The notes below the pieces were generated by a model. The model saw nothing but the letters and a program-made list of their open reading frames with translations, did no database searches and had not been told where the DNA came from. From an uncultured Clostridia bacterium (lineage in GTDB: Bacteria; Bacillota; Clostridia; Christensenellales; Borkfalkiaceae), in the NCBI GenBank assembly GCA_947589085.1, contig CANPZD010000002.1:62001-126000 (forward strand): a DNA stretch of 64,000 bases, read 5' to 3'. Shown here piece by piece: positions 30,312 to 37,920 of this stretch (its first letter is position 1; each line of letters starts with the position of its first letter). The translations under genes and the position numbers were made by a program.

Positions 30312-30341
30312 AGCCGCCCTTTTCCGGGGCGGCTTTTTTTG
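30312..30341 (+). terminator. Terminator after the aspS operon
   Basis: AGCCGCCC pairs with GGGGCGGCT and runs into seven T residues. Confidence 0.85.
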
Positions 30342-30360
30342 TTTTCATGCGGCTTTTTTC

Positions 30361-30388
30361 ATAGGACAAATTCTCTCTTTCATAGGAT
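30361..30388 (+). promoter_or_regulatory. SigE-like promoter of sigK
   Basis: ATAGGA and CATAGGAT are 14 bases apart, matching the known mother-cell SigE pattern (ATA in -35; CATA followed by T in -10). TTTCATAGGA occurs twice 21 bases apart, which creates this arrangement. Confidence 0.6.
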
Positions 30389-30404
30389 AGGGAAGAGGTG
30401 TCGT

Positions 30405-31106
30405 ATGATAGAAATGCTGTATGCCGTGCTTGCACGGCTGTTCTTCTTCACGGGCGCGTTTGCGGACGGAAGCTCTTACCCCAAACCGCTCTCCCGGGAG
30501 GAAGAAGAAAAATATCTGAAACTCGCGCGGGAGGGCGACGCGCACGCCAAGGATATGCTGATCCGCCACAATATGCGGCTGGTCGCGCACATCGTAAAAA
30601 AATATGCGGGCGCCGCCGAAACGGACGATATGATCTCGGTCGGCTCCATCGGACTTATCAAGGCGATCAATACTTACGAGCCGGGGCACGGGACGCGGCT
30701 TGCAACGTATACGGCGCGGTGCATTGAAAACGAGATCCTCATGCTCATCCGTTCGGGCAAAAAGCACAAGAGCACCGTGCTGCTCTCCGACCCCGTCGGC
30801 ACCGATAAAGACGGCAACGAGCTTACGCTGATGGATCTTCTGTTCGAAAAGGAAGAAAAGGTCTTTGCGGGCGTAGAGCAGAGCCTCATGCAGGAAAAAT
30901 TTCTGCATGCGATCCGATCCGTGCTCACCGAGCGGGAAACGGAGATCATCTGCATGCGCTATGCGCTTACGGGCGGGGCGCCGCTTGCGCAGCGCGAAGT
31001 GGCCCAGATCCTCAAAATTTCCCGTTCCTATGTCAGCAGGATCGAGAAAAAGGCGCTTGAAAAACTTCGGAAAAAGCTCAAACGGGAGGATTTTTTCGAC
31101 GAATAG
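30405..31106 (+). CDS. sigK: Sporulation sigma factor SigK (pro-sigma-K)
   Basis: The 233-residue sigma factor has a hydrophobic N-terminal pro-sequence (MIEMLYAVLARLFFFTGAF) followed by SSYPKPLSREEEEKYL, corresponding to the site where SpoIVFB cuts pro-SigK. Region 2 (DAHAKDMLIRHNMRLVAHIVKKY, DMISVGSIGLIKAINTYEPGHGTRLATYTARCIENEILM) and region 4 (QREVAQILKISRSYVSRIEKKALEKL) are complete. It directs late mother-cell transcription of coat genes. The gene is uninterrupted, so no skin-type element is needed. A SigE-like promoter precedes it, consistent with known regulation. Confidence 0.95.
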   Translation: MIEMLYAVLARLFFFTGAFADGSSYPKPLSREEEEKYLKLAREGDAHAKDMLIRHNMRLVAHIVKKYAGAAETDDMISVGSIGLIKAINTYEPGHGTRLATYTARCIENEILMLIRSGKKHKSTVLLSDPVGTDKDGNELTLMDLLFEKEEKVFAGVEQSLMQEKFLHAIRSVLTERETEIICMRYALTGGAPLAQREVAQILKISRSYVSRIEKKALEKLRKKLKREDFFDE

Positions 31107-31114
31107 CAAACTTC

Positions 31115-31142
31115 GGCCGCGGGATCTTTGCCGCGGCCGTCT
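31115..31142 (+). terminator. Hairpin after sigK
   Basis: CGGCCGCGG pairs with CCGCGGCCG around a 7- to 8-base loop. Only a short T-rich tail follows. Confidence 0.6.
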
Positions 31143-31211
31143 TATAAAATAAGTTTATAGGTCACATAAAAATTGTTTAATTTTCGCAAGGCCGAAATCT
31201 CTTCGAAACGT

Positions 31212-31240
31212 TTGACTTCAAAGCGCAAAAATCATATAAT
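31212..31240 (+). promoter_or_regulatory. Promoter of the glutamine synthetase gene
   Basis: TTGACT (31212-31217) and TATAAT (31235-31240), 17 bases apart. The leader is about 85 bases, GC-rich and potentially structured; no known riboswitch was recognised in it. Confidence 0.7.
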
Positions 31241-31333
31241 TGTAGAGAAATCAAGAGGCTCCGGGGCGGCGGATCCGTAAGGCGCCCGCCGTTCCGCACC
31301 GAAACGGACAAATTTTACAGAAGGAGTGCGCAT

Positions 31334-33412
31334 ATGAACTTGACCGAACTGTTCGGTTGCAACGTATTCAACGACGACGTCATGAAAAACTCGTTGCCGA
31401 AGGAGGTTTACAAGTCCCTGAAGAGGACGATCGACGAGGGAGCGCCTCTCGATTCCTCCATTGCAAGCGCCGTCGCCAACGCCATGAAAGACTGGGCGGT
31501 TTCGAAGGGCGCCACGCATTACACCCATTGGTTTCAGCCTCTTACCAATCTCACGGCGGAGAAGCACGACAGCTTTATCGAACCTTCGGGCGATAAGATC
31601 ATTCTGCAGCTTACGGGCAAGAACCTGATCGTCGGCGAGCCGGACGCATCCTCGTTCCCCTCCGGGGGAACGCGCGCGACCTCGGCGGCCCGCGGCTATA
31701 CGGCGTGGGATCCGACGTCTCCCGCATTCGTCAAGGAAGGCACGCTGTATATCCCCACGGTCTTTGTCTCGTATACGGGCGAGACGCTGGATAAGAAAGC
31801 GCCGCTTCTCAAATCCATGACCGCGCTCGACGCGCAGGCCAAACGGCTTCTGAAACTCTTCGGGATCGATTGCAGAAAGGTCGCGACGACGGTCGGCCCC
31901 GAACAGGAATATTTCCTCATCGACGAAGAACTGTTCAATCAGAGAAAAGATCTCGTTCTCACGGGCAGAACGCTCTTCGGGGCGCCTCCCACGAGAGGGC
32001 AGGAGCTGGAAGATCATTATTTCGGTTCCCTCAAAGAGCGCGTCTCCTCGTTCATGCGCGATCTCGATGAAACGCTCTGGAGCTATGGCATCTTTGCAAA
32101 GACCAAACACAACGAGGTCGCTCCCGCGCAGCACGAGCTTGCGCCCGTTTTCACGACGACGAACGTCGCCGTAGACGCCAACCAGCTCACCATGGAGCTT
32201 ATGAAAAAGGTCGCCAAGAGACACGGCCTCGTATGTCTGCTTCACGAGAAGCCCTTCGAAGGGGTCAACGGGTCGGGCAAACACAACAACTGGTCGCTCT
32301 CCACCGATTGGGGGCTGAACCTGCTGGATCCCGGGGAGAATCCGGAAAACAACCGCCTGTTCATGCTCGTTCTTGCCTGCGTGATCGCGGCCGTCGATCA
32401 TTATCAGGGGATCCTGCGCGCGTCCGTTGCCACGGCTGCGAACGATCACCGTCTGGGCGCGAACGAGGCGCCCCCTGCGATCATTTCCGTCTACCTCGGA
32501 GATCAGCTCGGCGCGATCGTCGATTCGATCGTCAACGGCAGGGCGTATGTGCCGAAAAAAGCGATCCCCGGCTCCATCGGCGTTCCGTCGTCTCCCATTT
32601 TCCCGATCGACACGACGGACCGCAACCGCACTTCTCCCTTTGCATTTACGGGCAACAAGTTCGAATTTCGCATGCTCGGGTCGCAGGCTTCCGTCGCAGA
32701 TCCCAATATCGTGCTCAACACGATCGTCGCGCAGGCCTTTTCCGAAGCGGTCGAAGCGCTTTCGGGCGCGGAGGATTTTGACGCCGCCTGCAAACAATAT
32801 ACCGAGAAACTGCTCAAAGATCACTACCGCATCATCTTCAATTACAACGGTTACGGCCCCGAATGGGAGCCGGAAGCGGAGAGAAGGGGACTTCTCAACA
32901 ACAAGACGACGGCCGACGCCGTTCCCGAATTTTTCAAACGGGAGAATATCGACGTGTTCGTCAAGCAGGGCGTCTACACCGAAAAGGAAGTCGTTGCCCG
33001 CGCGAACATTGCGTTGGAGAATTACATCAAGACGATCAATATCGAGGCGCTCACGATGGCGGAAATGGCGCGGCAGGATATCTATCCTTCCGTCAACGGA
33101 TACGTTGCGGAGCTATGTTCCGTGATCGCGGCAAAGCGCGCCGTGAGCGAGAAATTAGCCTGCGCCGCGGATACGGCGCTCGCGGAGAAGCTCTCCGCAA
33201 TGAACGATAAAATGATGAAAGCCGTCGAAAAGCTGGAAAAAGACCTTGCGCACATGCCCGAGGGCGAGCGCGCCGCGTCCCGGAAGATGGCGCACACGAT
33301 CGTTCCCGATATGGAGGCCGTCCGTTCCTATGCCGACGCGATGGAACAGTTGACTTCTTCCGATTATTGGCCTTATCCGAAATATACGGATCTCCTGTAC
33401 AGCGTAAAATAA
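31334..33412 (+). CDS. glnN: Type III glutamine synthetase
   Basis: This 692-residue enzyme is far longer than type I enzymes (about 440-470) and matches [21 protein letters not shown] at the start, [21 protein letters not shown], the Gly-rich [20 protein letters not shown], the [16 protein letters not shown] block, [12 protein letters not shown] and [20 protein letters not shown]. It makes glutamine from glutamate, ammonia and ATP. It has its own promoter with AAGGAG and a strong terminator. No GlnR or P-II gene is adjacent, so its nitrogen regulation is not visible here. Confidence 0.96.
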   Translation: MNLTELFGCNVFNDDVMKNSLPKEVYKSLKRTIDEGAPLDSSIASAVANAMKDWAVSKGATHYTHWFQPLTNLTAEKHDSFIEPSGDKIILQLTGKNLIVGEPDASSFPSGGTRATSAARGYTAWDPTSPAFVKEGTLYIPTVFVSYTGETLDKKAPLLKSMTALDAQAKRLLKLFGIDCRKVATTVGPEQEYFLIDEELFNQRKDLVLTGRTLFGAPPTRGQELEDHYFGSLKERVSSFMRDLDETLWSYGIFAKTKHNEVAPAQHELAPVFTTTNVAVDANQLTMELMKKVAKRHGLVCLLHEKPFEGVNGSGKHNNWSLSTDWGLNLLDPGENPENNRLFMLVLACVIAAVDHYQGILRASVATAANDHRLGANEAPPAIISVYLGDQLGAIVDSIVNGRAYVPKKAIPGSIGVPSSPIFPIDTTDRNRTSPFAFTGNKFEFRMLGSQASVADPNIVLNTIVAQAFSEAVEALSGAEDFDAACKQYTEKLLKDHYRIIFNYNGYGPEWEPEAERRGLLNNKTTADAVPEFFKRENIDVFVKQGVYTEKEVVARANIALENYIKTINIEALTMAEMARQDIYPSVNGYVAELCSVIAAKRAVSEKLACAADTALAEKLSAMNDKMMKAVEKLEKDLAHMPEGERAASRKMAHTIVPDMEAVRSYADAMEQLTSSDYWPYPKYTDLLYSVK

Positions 33413-33420
33413 CATCGATC

Positions 33421-33448
33421 GCCCGCCGGGATCCCGGCGGGCATTTGA
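33421..33448 (+). terminator. Terminator after glutamine synthetase
   Basis: GCCCGCCGG pairs with CCGGCGGGC, then a T-rich tail. Confidence 0.75.
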
Positions 33449-33489
33449 TTTTCGCAAAAAAAAGCGCGCCGTTTCCTTGCGCCGTTCGG

Positions 33490-33518
33490 TTGACAAAATC
33501 CCGTCGGCGATGTATTCT
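33490..33518 (+). promoter_or_regulatory. dut-trmB promoter
   Basis: TTGACA (33490-33495) and TATTCT (33513-33518), 17 bases apart. Confidence 0.7.
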
Positions 33519-33537
33519 GTAAACAAGAGGTTTTTTT

Positions 33538-33969
33538 ATGAAAGTCAATGTGAAAAAGCTGAACGAAAGGGCAAAGCTGCCCGTCTACGGTTCGCAATTT
33601 GCGGCGGGGGCCGATCTGTATGCGTCGGAAGGCGCGGAGATCCCCGCGGGGGAGACCCGCTTTGTGCATACCGGCATCGCGGTGGAACTTCCGGCCGGTA
33701 CGGTGGGACTTGTGTATGCGCGGAGCGGCCTCGCCTGCAAACAGGATCTTGCGCCCGCGAACAAAGTGGGCGTGATCGACTGCGATTATCGCGGCGAGAT
33801 CATGGTCGCGCTTCACAATCACGGCAAAGAGACGAGAACGGTCTGCGCGGGCGACCGCGTCGCCCAATTCGTCGTCGCGCCCTATTATGCGTGCGAATTC
33901 GAGGAAGCGGAAGCGCTCTCCGAGACCGTGCGCGGCGCGGGCGGTTTCGGTTCGACGGGGCGGAAGTGA
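33538..33969 (+). CDS. dut: dUTP diphosphatase
   Basis: The 143-residue trimeric dUTPase has all five motifs: AAGADLYA, ARSGLA, GVIDCDYRGEI, RVAQFVV and the C-terminal GAGGFGSTG. It hydrolyses dUTP to dUMP, complementing the ung gene of this window in keeping uracil out of DNA. A ribosome binding site (AAGAGGT) lies just ahead of the ATG. trmB follows after 55 bases with no terminator between. Confidence 0.96.
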   Translation: MKVNVKKLNERAKLPVYGSQFAAGADLYASEGAEIPAGETRFVHTGIAVELPAGTVGLVYARSGLACKQDLAPANKVGVIDCDYRGEIMVALHNHGKETRTVCAGDRVAQFVVAPYYACEFEEAEALSETVRGAGGFGSTGRK

Positions 33970-34024
33970 GCAGGAAGCTCTTGCGGGCTACCATGTCCGC
34001 AGACAGCGGTCGGGAGAAATCGTC

Positions 34025-34705
34025 ATGAGAATGCGAAAAAAGCGCAACCTCGAGCCGCGCATGCAGCGCTGTGCGGCCGTGCTGATCGCAAGAGGTTCGC
34101 CGTGTAAAAATCTCAAAGAGGCGGCGGAGCGGTTCCGTGCGCCGCTCTCTTTTGAAGCGATCTTCGGCAACGATCATCCCGTGGAACTCGAGGTGGGGTG
34201 CGGAAACGGCAAATTCATCGCGGAACTTGCGCGGCGCAGTCCCGGGATCAATTACCTTGCCGCAGAGCTATGTACGAACGTGATCCTCACCGCGATGGAG
34301 CGCGTGATCGCAGAGGGGATCCCCAACGTGAGATTCCTCAATATTCCCGCCGAAATTCTCGGCTGCTATCTGCCGCCGGAGAGCGTCGGCGCGATCTATC
34401 TCAATTTTTCCACGCCGCTTCCCGGGAGCACGCACGAAAGGCAGAGGCTCACGTCCGGCAGATTCCTTTCGATCTACAAACAGATCCTCAAACCGGGGGG
34501 AAGGATCGAGCAAAAGACGGACTCCGAATTCTTCTTTGAATATTCTTTGGAGAAATATGCGGAAAACGGATTCGAGGTCGTCGACGTCACGCGCGATCTG
34601 CATGCAAGCCGCTGGGCGGAGCAGAACATCGTTACGGAGTACGAGGCGAACTTTACGGCAAAGGGACTTCCCATCTTCCGCGCAGTCGCCCTATTGAGAT
34701 CTTGA
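34025..34705 (+). CDS. trmB: tRNA (guanine-N7-)-methyltransferase TrmB
   Basis: The 226-residue SAM-dependent enzyme modifies G46 of tRNAs. Seen: the SAM-binding VELEVGCGNGKFI, ELARRSPGINYLAAEL, the NFSTPLP motif (family DPWPK-type position, here divergent as STPLPGSTHERQRL), FLSIYKQILKPGGRIEQKTDSEFFFEY and TEYEANFTAKGLPIFR. The substitution of the usual N-F-P/S-D-P-W-P motif by STPLP is notable. ATG 34025 follows GGGAG. It ends at a terminator shared with convergent radA. Confidence 0.9.
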   Translation: MRMRKKRNLEPRMQRCAAVLIARGSPCKNLKEAAERFRAPLSFEAIFGNDHPVELEVGCGNGKFIAELARRSPGINYLAAELCTNVILTAMERVIAEGIPNVRFLNIPAEILGCYLPPESVGAIYLNFSTPLPGSTHERQRLTSGRFLSIYKQILKPGGRIEQKTDSEFFFEYSLEKYAENGFEVVDVTRDLHASRWAEQNIVTEYEANFTAKGLPIFRAVALLRS

Positions 34706-34713
34706 TCAACCGA

Positions 34714-34742
34714 AAAGCGCCCGGCACAGCTGGGCGCTTCGT
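34714..34742. terminator. Bidirectional terminator between trmB and radA
   Basis: AAGCGCCC pairs with GGGCGCTT, with A-rich and T-rich flanks on opposite sides. Confidence 0.75.
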
Positions 34743-34743
34743 T

Positions 34744-36096
34744 TTACGGAAATAGCGCTTTGATCATCTGTGAAACATAGACGACGGGAACAAGTTCGAG
34801 CTTATCCTTGTATTTTTCGCAGGCTTTCATGTTCTTTGCGGGAAGGATCACGCGCTTGAATCCCATTTTCATGCACTCGTTCACGCGTTTATCCGCAAAA
34901 TTGACGGCGCGCACTTCGCCTGTGAGGCCGACTTCTCCAAAGACCGCCGTGTATTTTTCGACGGCGATCCCGCGGTCGGCCGAGGCAAGCGCGGCGCATA
35001 CGGCAAGATCCGCGCTCGGTTCGTTCAATCGGATTCCGCCCATGGCGTTGACATAGATATCCTGCGTTCCGAGCGCGAGGCCGCATCGCTTTTCCAGCAC
35101 GGCGATGAGTACGATCAACCGGTTGATTTCGATCCCGAGGGACATCCTGCGCGGCAGACCGTAAGCCGTCTTTGCCATGAGCGTCTGCAGTTCCACCATC
35201 ATGCAGCGGTTGCCCGTCTCGCTGGGCGTGACTGCCGCGCCCGCCGCGATCCCGCGGCTGTCCGAAAGAAAGAGCGAGGAATAATCGGACACGCCGAAAA
35301 TTCCCTCGCCGGTCATCTCGAACACGCCCACCTCCTGCACGGAACCGAATCGGTTTTTAACGGCCCGCAGGATCTTGAAATTTTCCGTCCGCTCGCCTTC
35401 GAAATAGAGGACGGCGTCCATGATATGTTCGAGCACTTTTGGACCGGCAAGCGTGCCTTCCTTTGTGACGTGCCCTATGATAAAAAAGGTCACGCCGCGC
35501 GACTTGGCGATCCGCATGATCCGCGACGCGCATTCGCGGACCTGCGCGACGCTTCCCGCGGCCGAGGAGAGCGCCTCCGTATAGATCGCCTGAATGGAAT
35601 CCACGATCACGTATTCCGCGTCGTAAAACGCCTCCTCCGCCGCGTCGAGGTTCGTTTCGTTGAGAAGAAGAAAGTCCGAATCAAGCCCCAGCCTCTGCGT
35701 GCGGAGTTTGACCTGCGAACAGCTCTCTTCGGCGGAGAGATAGAGTACTTTGTGGTCCTTGGAAAGGTGCGCCGCGACCTGCGTGAGCAGCGTGGATTTT
35801 CCGACGCCCGGATCGCCGCCCACGAGCACGAGCGAACCGCGCACGATCCCGCCCCCGAGAACGATATCGAGTTCCGAGATCCCGGAGGAGACGCGCTCGT
35901 ATTTTTCGAACGCGACCTGTGAGAGCGGAACGGCGCGCGATGGCTTGATCGCAGGCATGGCGCCCGCTTTTTTCGTCGGAGGGGGCGCGACGACCTCCTC
36001 CGTAAGGGTATTGAATTTCCCGCAGCCGAGGCAGCGTCCCAACCATTTCGGACTTGTATAGCCGCATTCCGAACAGACGAATTGCGTTTTTGTCAT
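34744..36096 (-). CDS. radA: DNA repair protein RadA
   Basis: This 450-residue RecA-like protein promotes branch migration in recombinational repair. Seen: a C4 zinc finger (CSECGYTSPKWLGRCLGCGKF), Walker A GGDPGVGKSTLL, the RadA-specific KNRFG motif (VKNRFGSVQEVGVFEM) and a C-terminal Lon-like domain (MGGIRLNEPSADLAVCAALAS). It is the last gene of the leftward rqcP-ispDF-radA operon, 10 bases after ispDF, with its 3' end overlapping the shared terminator region. Confidence 0.97.
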   Translation of the reverse strand: MTKTQFVCSECGYTSPKWLGRCLGCGKFNTLTEEVVAPPPTKKAGAMPAIKPSRAVPLSQVAFEKYERVSSGISELDIVLGGGIVRGSLVLVGGDPGVGKSTLLTQVAAHLSKDHKVLYLSAEESCSQVKLRTQRLGLDSDFLLLNETNLDAAEEAFYDAEYVIVDSIQAIYTEALSSAAGSVAQVRECASRIMRIAKSRGVTFFIIGHVTKEGTLAGPKVLEHIMDAVLYFEGERTENFKILRAVKNRFGSVQEVGVFEMTGEGIFGVSDYSSLFLSDSRGIAAGAAVTPSETGNRCMMVELQTLMAKTAYGLPRRMSLGIEINRLIVLIAVLEKRCGLALGTQDIYVNAMGGIRLNEPSADLAVCAALASADRGIAVEKYTAVFGEVGLTGEVRAVNFADKRVNECMKMGFKRVILPAKNMKACEKYKDKLELVPVVYVSQMIKALFP

Positions 36097-36106
36097 GTTG
36101 TTTCTC

Positions 36107-37294
36107 CTATGCGTTTCCGTCTTTCAGCGGGGAGATTGCGGGATCCGGATCGCCCTTTTTTCCGAGTAGCACGGCGGCATAGGCCGTGATCCCGCGTCCT
36201 TCGCCGATATAGCCGAGTTTTTCGTTCGTGCCCGCTGCGATTGCGACCGTTTCGCACGCGATCGCAGCGCGCAGATTTTCCCGCATGGCTTCGATATAGG
36301 GGGAGAGTTTCGGGCGTTCCGCAAGAATGGAAATGCTCGCGTTCTTTACAAAAAATCCGCCCCCATGCACCATTTTCATGACGCGATCCAGCAGTTTCAT
36401 GCTGTCTGCATTCCGATAGGCGGGGTCGGTATCGGGGAAATGAAAGCCGATATCGCGCGCGCCGATCGCGGAAAGAAGCGCGTCCATGAGCGCATGGATC
36501 GCAACGTCGCCGTCGCTGTGCGCTTCAACGGCGCGGTCGGAGGGGATCGTGACGCCGCACAGGCGGATATAGTTGAGATTCAGCCGCGCGATCCCCCGGT
36601 CGATCTCGTCCTGATGCGCAAACGCATGCGTATCCGTGCCGAAGCCGACCCGCTCGGCGGGCAGAAAATCCTCCCGAAAGGTGAGTTTTCTGTTGGCCGC
36701 ATCGCCCGGAACGATCGGGGGAGGCGCAAGATAGGCGGCATATACGCCGCTGTCGTCGGTAAATTCCTTTTCGCGCCTGTCGGCGAATGCTCTTTCGTAG
36801 GCAAAAAGAAGTTTTTCGGTAAGAAATCCCTGCGGCGTTTGCAGGGCGTAGAGCGCGTCTCTTGGGGGCATGTCGCAGATCCTGCCCTCACGAATGTGCG
36901 CCACGGTGTCCGTTACGGGCACGGCGGCAACGCCCGCGCCGAATCGTTTGACGGACGCTATGCACGCTTCGATGACCTTTCCCGTGACAAAGGGGCGCGC
37001 CGCGTCGTGTACGAGCACGACGTCTCCTCTTGCTTCCCGCAGGGCGGCGTAAACGCTTTCGGCGCGCGTTGCGCCCCCGCATACGCATTTTGCGGCGGGG
37101 AAGGGCGCAAGAAGCGCGGCGACGCGCGCTTCGTCCGTCTTTCTGCACGCGACGAGAATTTCGTCCGCATAGGGGGCGAACGCCGAAAGGGTGCAGGTGA
37201 GCACGGGAAGTCCGTTGAGTTCCCTGAAGATCTTATTTTCCGCGAAACCCGTTCGCGTGCCGCTGCCCGCGGCGCAAATCACGGCGGTGATCAT
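36107..37294 (-). CDS. ispDF: Bifunctional IspD/IspF enzyme of the MEP isoprenoid pathway
   Basis: The 395-residue fusion protein joins IspD (2-C-methyl-D-erythritol 4-phosphate cytidylyltransferase, residues about 1-225: AVICAAGSGTRTG, VLVHDAARPFV, ALQTPQGF) to IspF (MECDP synthase, residues about 230-385: RVGFGTDTHAF, HSDGDVAIHALMDALLSAIGARDIGFHFPDTDP, the GTNEKLGYIGEGRGI signature). It makes two consecutive-in-module steps toward isopentenyl diphosphate. The start at 37294 follows AGGAGGATCCC on the minus strand. It lies between rqcP and radA. Confidence 0.95.
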   Translation of the reverse strand: MITAVICAAGSGTRTGFAENKIFRELNGLPVLTCTLSAFAPYADEILVACRKTDEARVAALLAPFPAAKCVCGGATRAESVYAALREARGDVVLVHDAARPFVTGKVIEACIASVKRFGAGVAAVPVTDTVAHIREGRICDMPPRDALYALQTPQGFLTEKLLFAYERAFADRREKEFTDDSGVYAAYLAPPPIVPGDAANRKLTFREDFLPAERVGFGTDTHAFAHQDEIDRGIARLNLNYIRLCGVTIPSDRAVEAHSDGDVAIHALMDALLSAIGARDIGFHFPDTDPAYRNADSMKLLDRVMKMVHGGGFFVKNASISILAERPKLSPYIEAMRENLRAAIACETVAIAAGTNEKLGYIGEGRGITAYAAVLLGKKGDPDPAISPLKDGNA

Positions 37295-37307
37295 GGGATC
37301 CTCCTTT

Positions 37308-37550
37308 TCAGCCGATGACTTCGTACAGACTTGCCGCTTCATCCTTTTTCACCGTCTCCTTGATTTCGAGAATGCGGAATTTCAGCGTGCCGGAGAGGAA
37401 ACAAACTTCGACGACGTCGCCCGGCTTTACGCGGTGGGAGGGTTTGACCTCTTTTCCGTTGACGGAGATCTTGCCCGCCGCGGCGGCTTCCTGCGCCACG
37501 GTGCGGCGTTTCAGGATCCTGCTGATTTTCAGAAATTTATCGATGCGCAT
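37308..37550 (-). CDS. rqcP: RqcP ribosome-quality-control RNA-binding protein (S4 domain)
   Basis: This 80-residue single S4 domain protein begins MRIDKFLKISRILKRRTVAQEA and contains GKISVNGKEVKPSHRVKPGDVVEV, the Hsp15/YabO pattern. RqcP acts with RqcH to add alanine tails to stalled nascent chains on 50S subunits. The length is typical. It is the first gene of a leftward operon with ispDF and radA, whose promoter appears to lie 240 bases away, facing the rpoB-side promoter. Confidence 0.92.
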   Translation of the reverse strand: MRIDKFLKISRILKRRTVAQEAAAAGKISVNGKEVKPSHRVKPGDVVEVCFLSGTLKFRILEIKETVKKDEAASLYEVIG

Positions 37551-37677
37551 GACTTCCTCTCACCCGCGCGCGGGGAAAACTTGCAGGCAAGATCTCCGAA
37601 AAACGCGCGGATTTTCATAAAAAAATCACTTTTTTTGTCGAATTTGCAAAAAATTTTTTTTCCGCGCGCAAAACGAG

Positions 37678-37706
37678 TTGACATCTTTTTGCCGACGCGA
37701 TATAAT
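37678..37706 (+). promoter_or_regulatory. Consensus promoter reading toward rpoB
   Basis: TTGACA (37678-37683) and TATAAT (37701-37706), 17 bases apart; it leaves a leader of about 208 bases before rpoB. Confidence 0.8.
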
Positions 37707-37790
37707 GGCATACTGTATCATTATGTTTAGAATGCGCCTTTCGGCGGTTTCGGCGGATTTTCGGGAATTTCCCGCCGGCCCGTTCTCCCC

Positions 37791-37819
37791 ATTATAGCGT
37801 TTTTTTCCGCGTTTGTAAA
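37791..37819 (-). promoter_or_regulatory. Promoter reading toward rqcP-ispDF-radA
   Basis: On the minus strand TTTACA (37819-37814) and TATAAT (37796-37791), 17 bases apart. It faces the rightward promoter, so the two transcripts would overlap by roughly 70 bases. Confidence 0.65.
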
Positions 37820-37920
37820 GGGGTAAGGCAAATTTCATTGACATTTCGGTTTTTATCGATGAAAAGATATACTCGGTAGACCGTCAAGTGATAACAACGC
37901 AGAAAGGAGTTATTTGACGG

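Larger units (their letters stand above)
37551..37920. other. Intergenic control region between rqcP and rpoB
   Basis: This 370-base gene-free stretch holds an A/T-rich part next to rqcP, two good promoters that face one another, a near-palindrome CGGGAATTTCCCG (37762-37774), and the rpoB ribosome binding site AAAGGAG. A 24-codon frame starting at 37724 could be a leader peptide, but has no clear ribosome binding site. No RNA gene or ribosomal-protein leader was recognised. Confidence 0.6.

Noticed and set aside
31241-31333. A glutamine-type riboswitch in the glutamine synthetase leader
   Set aside because: The leader is GC-rich and foldable, but no known riboswitch core could be matched by eye.
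37626-37844. 72-codon minus-strand frame between rqcP and rpoB
   Set aside because: It starts upstream of the leftward promoter, lacks a ribosome binding site and has no recognisable sequence pattern.
37838-37873. TTGACA and TATACT ahead of rpoB as a second promoter
   Set aside because: The spacer would be 24 bases, far outside the usual range, and no -10 occurs at 16-18 bases from the TTGACA.
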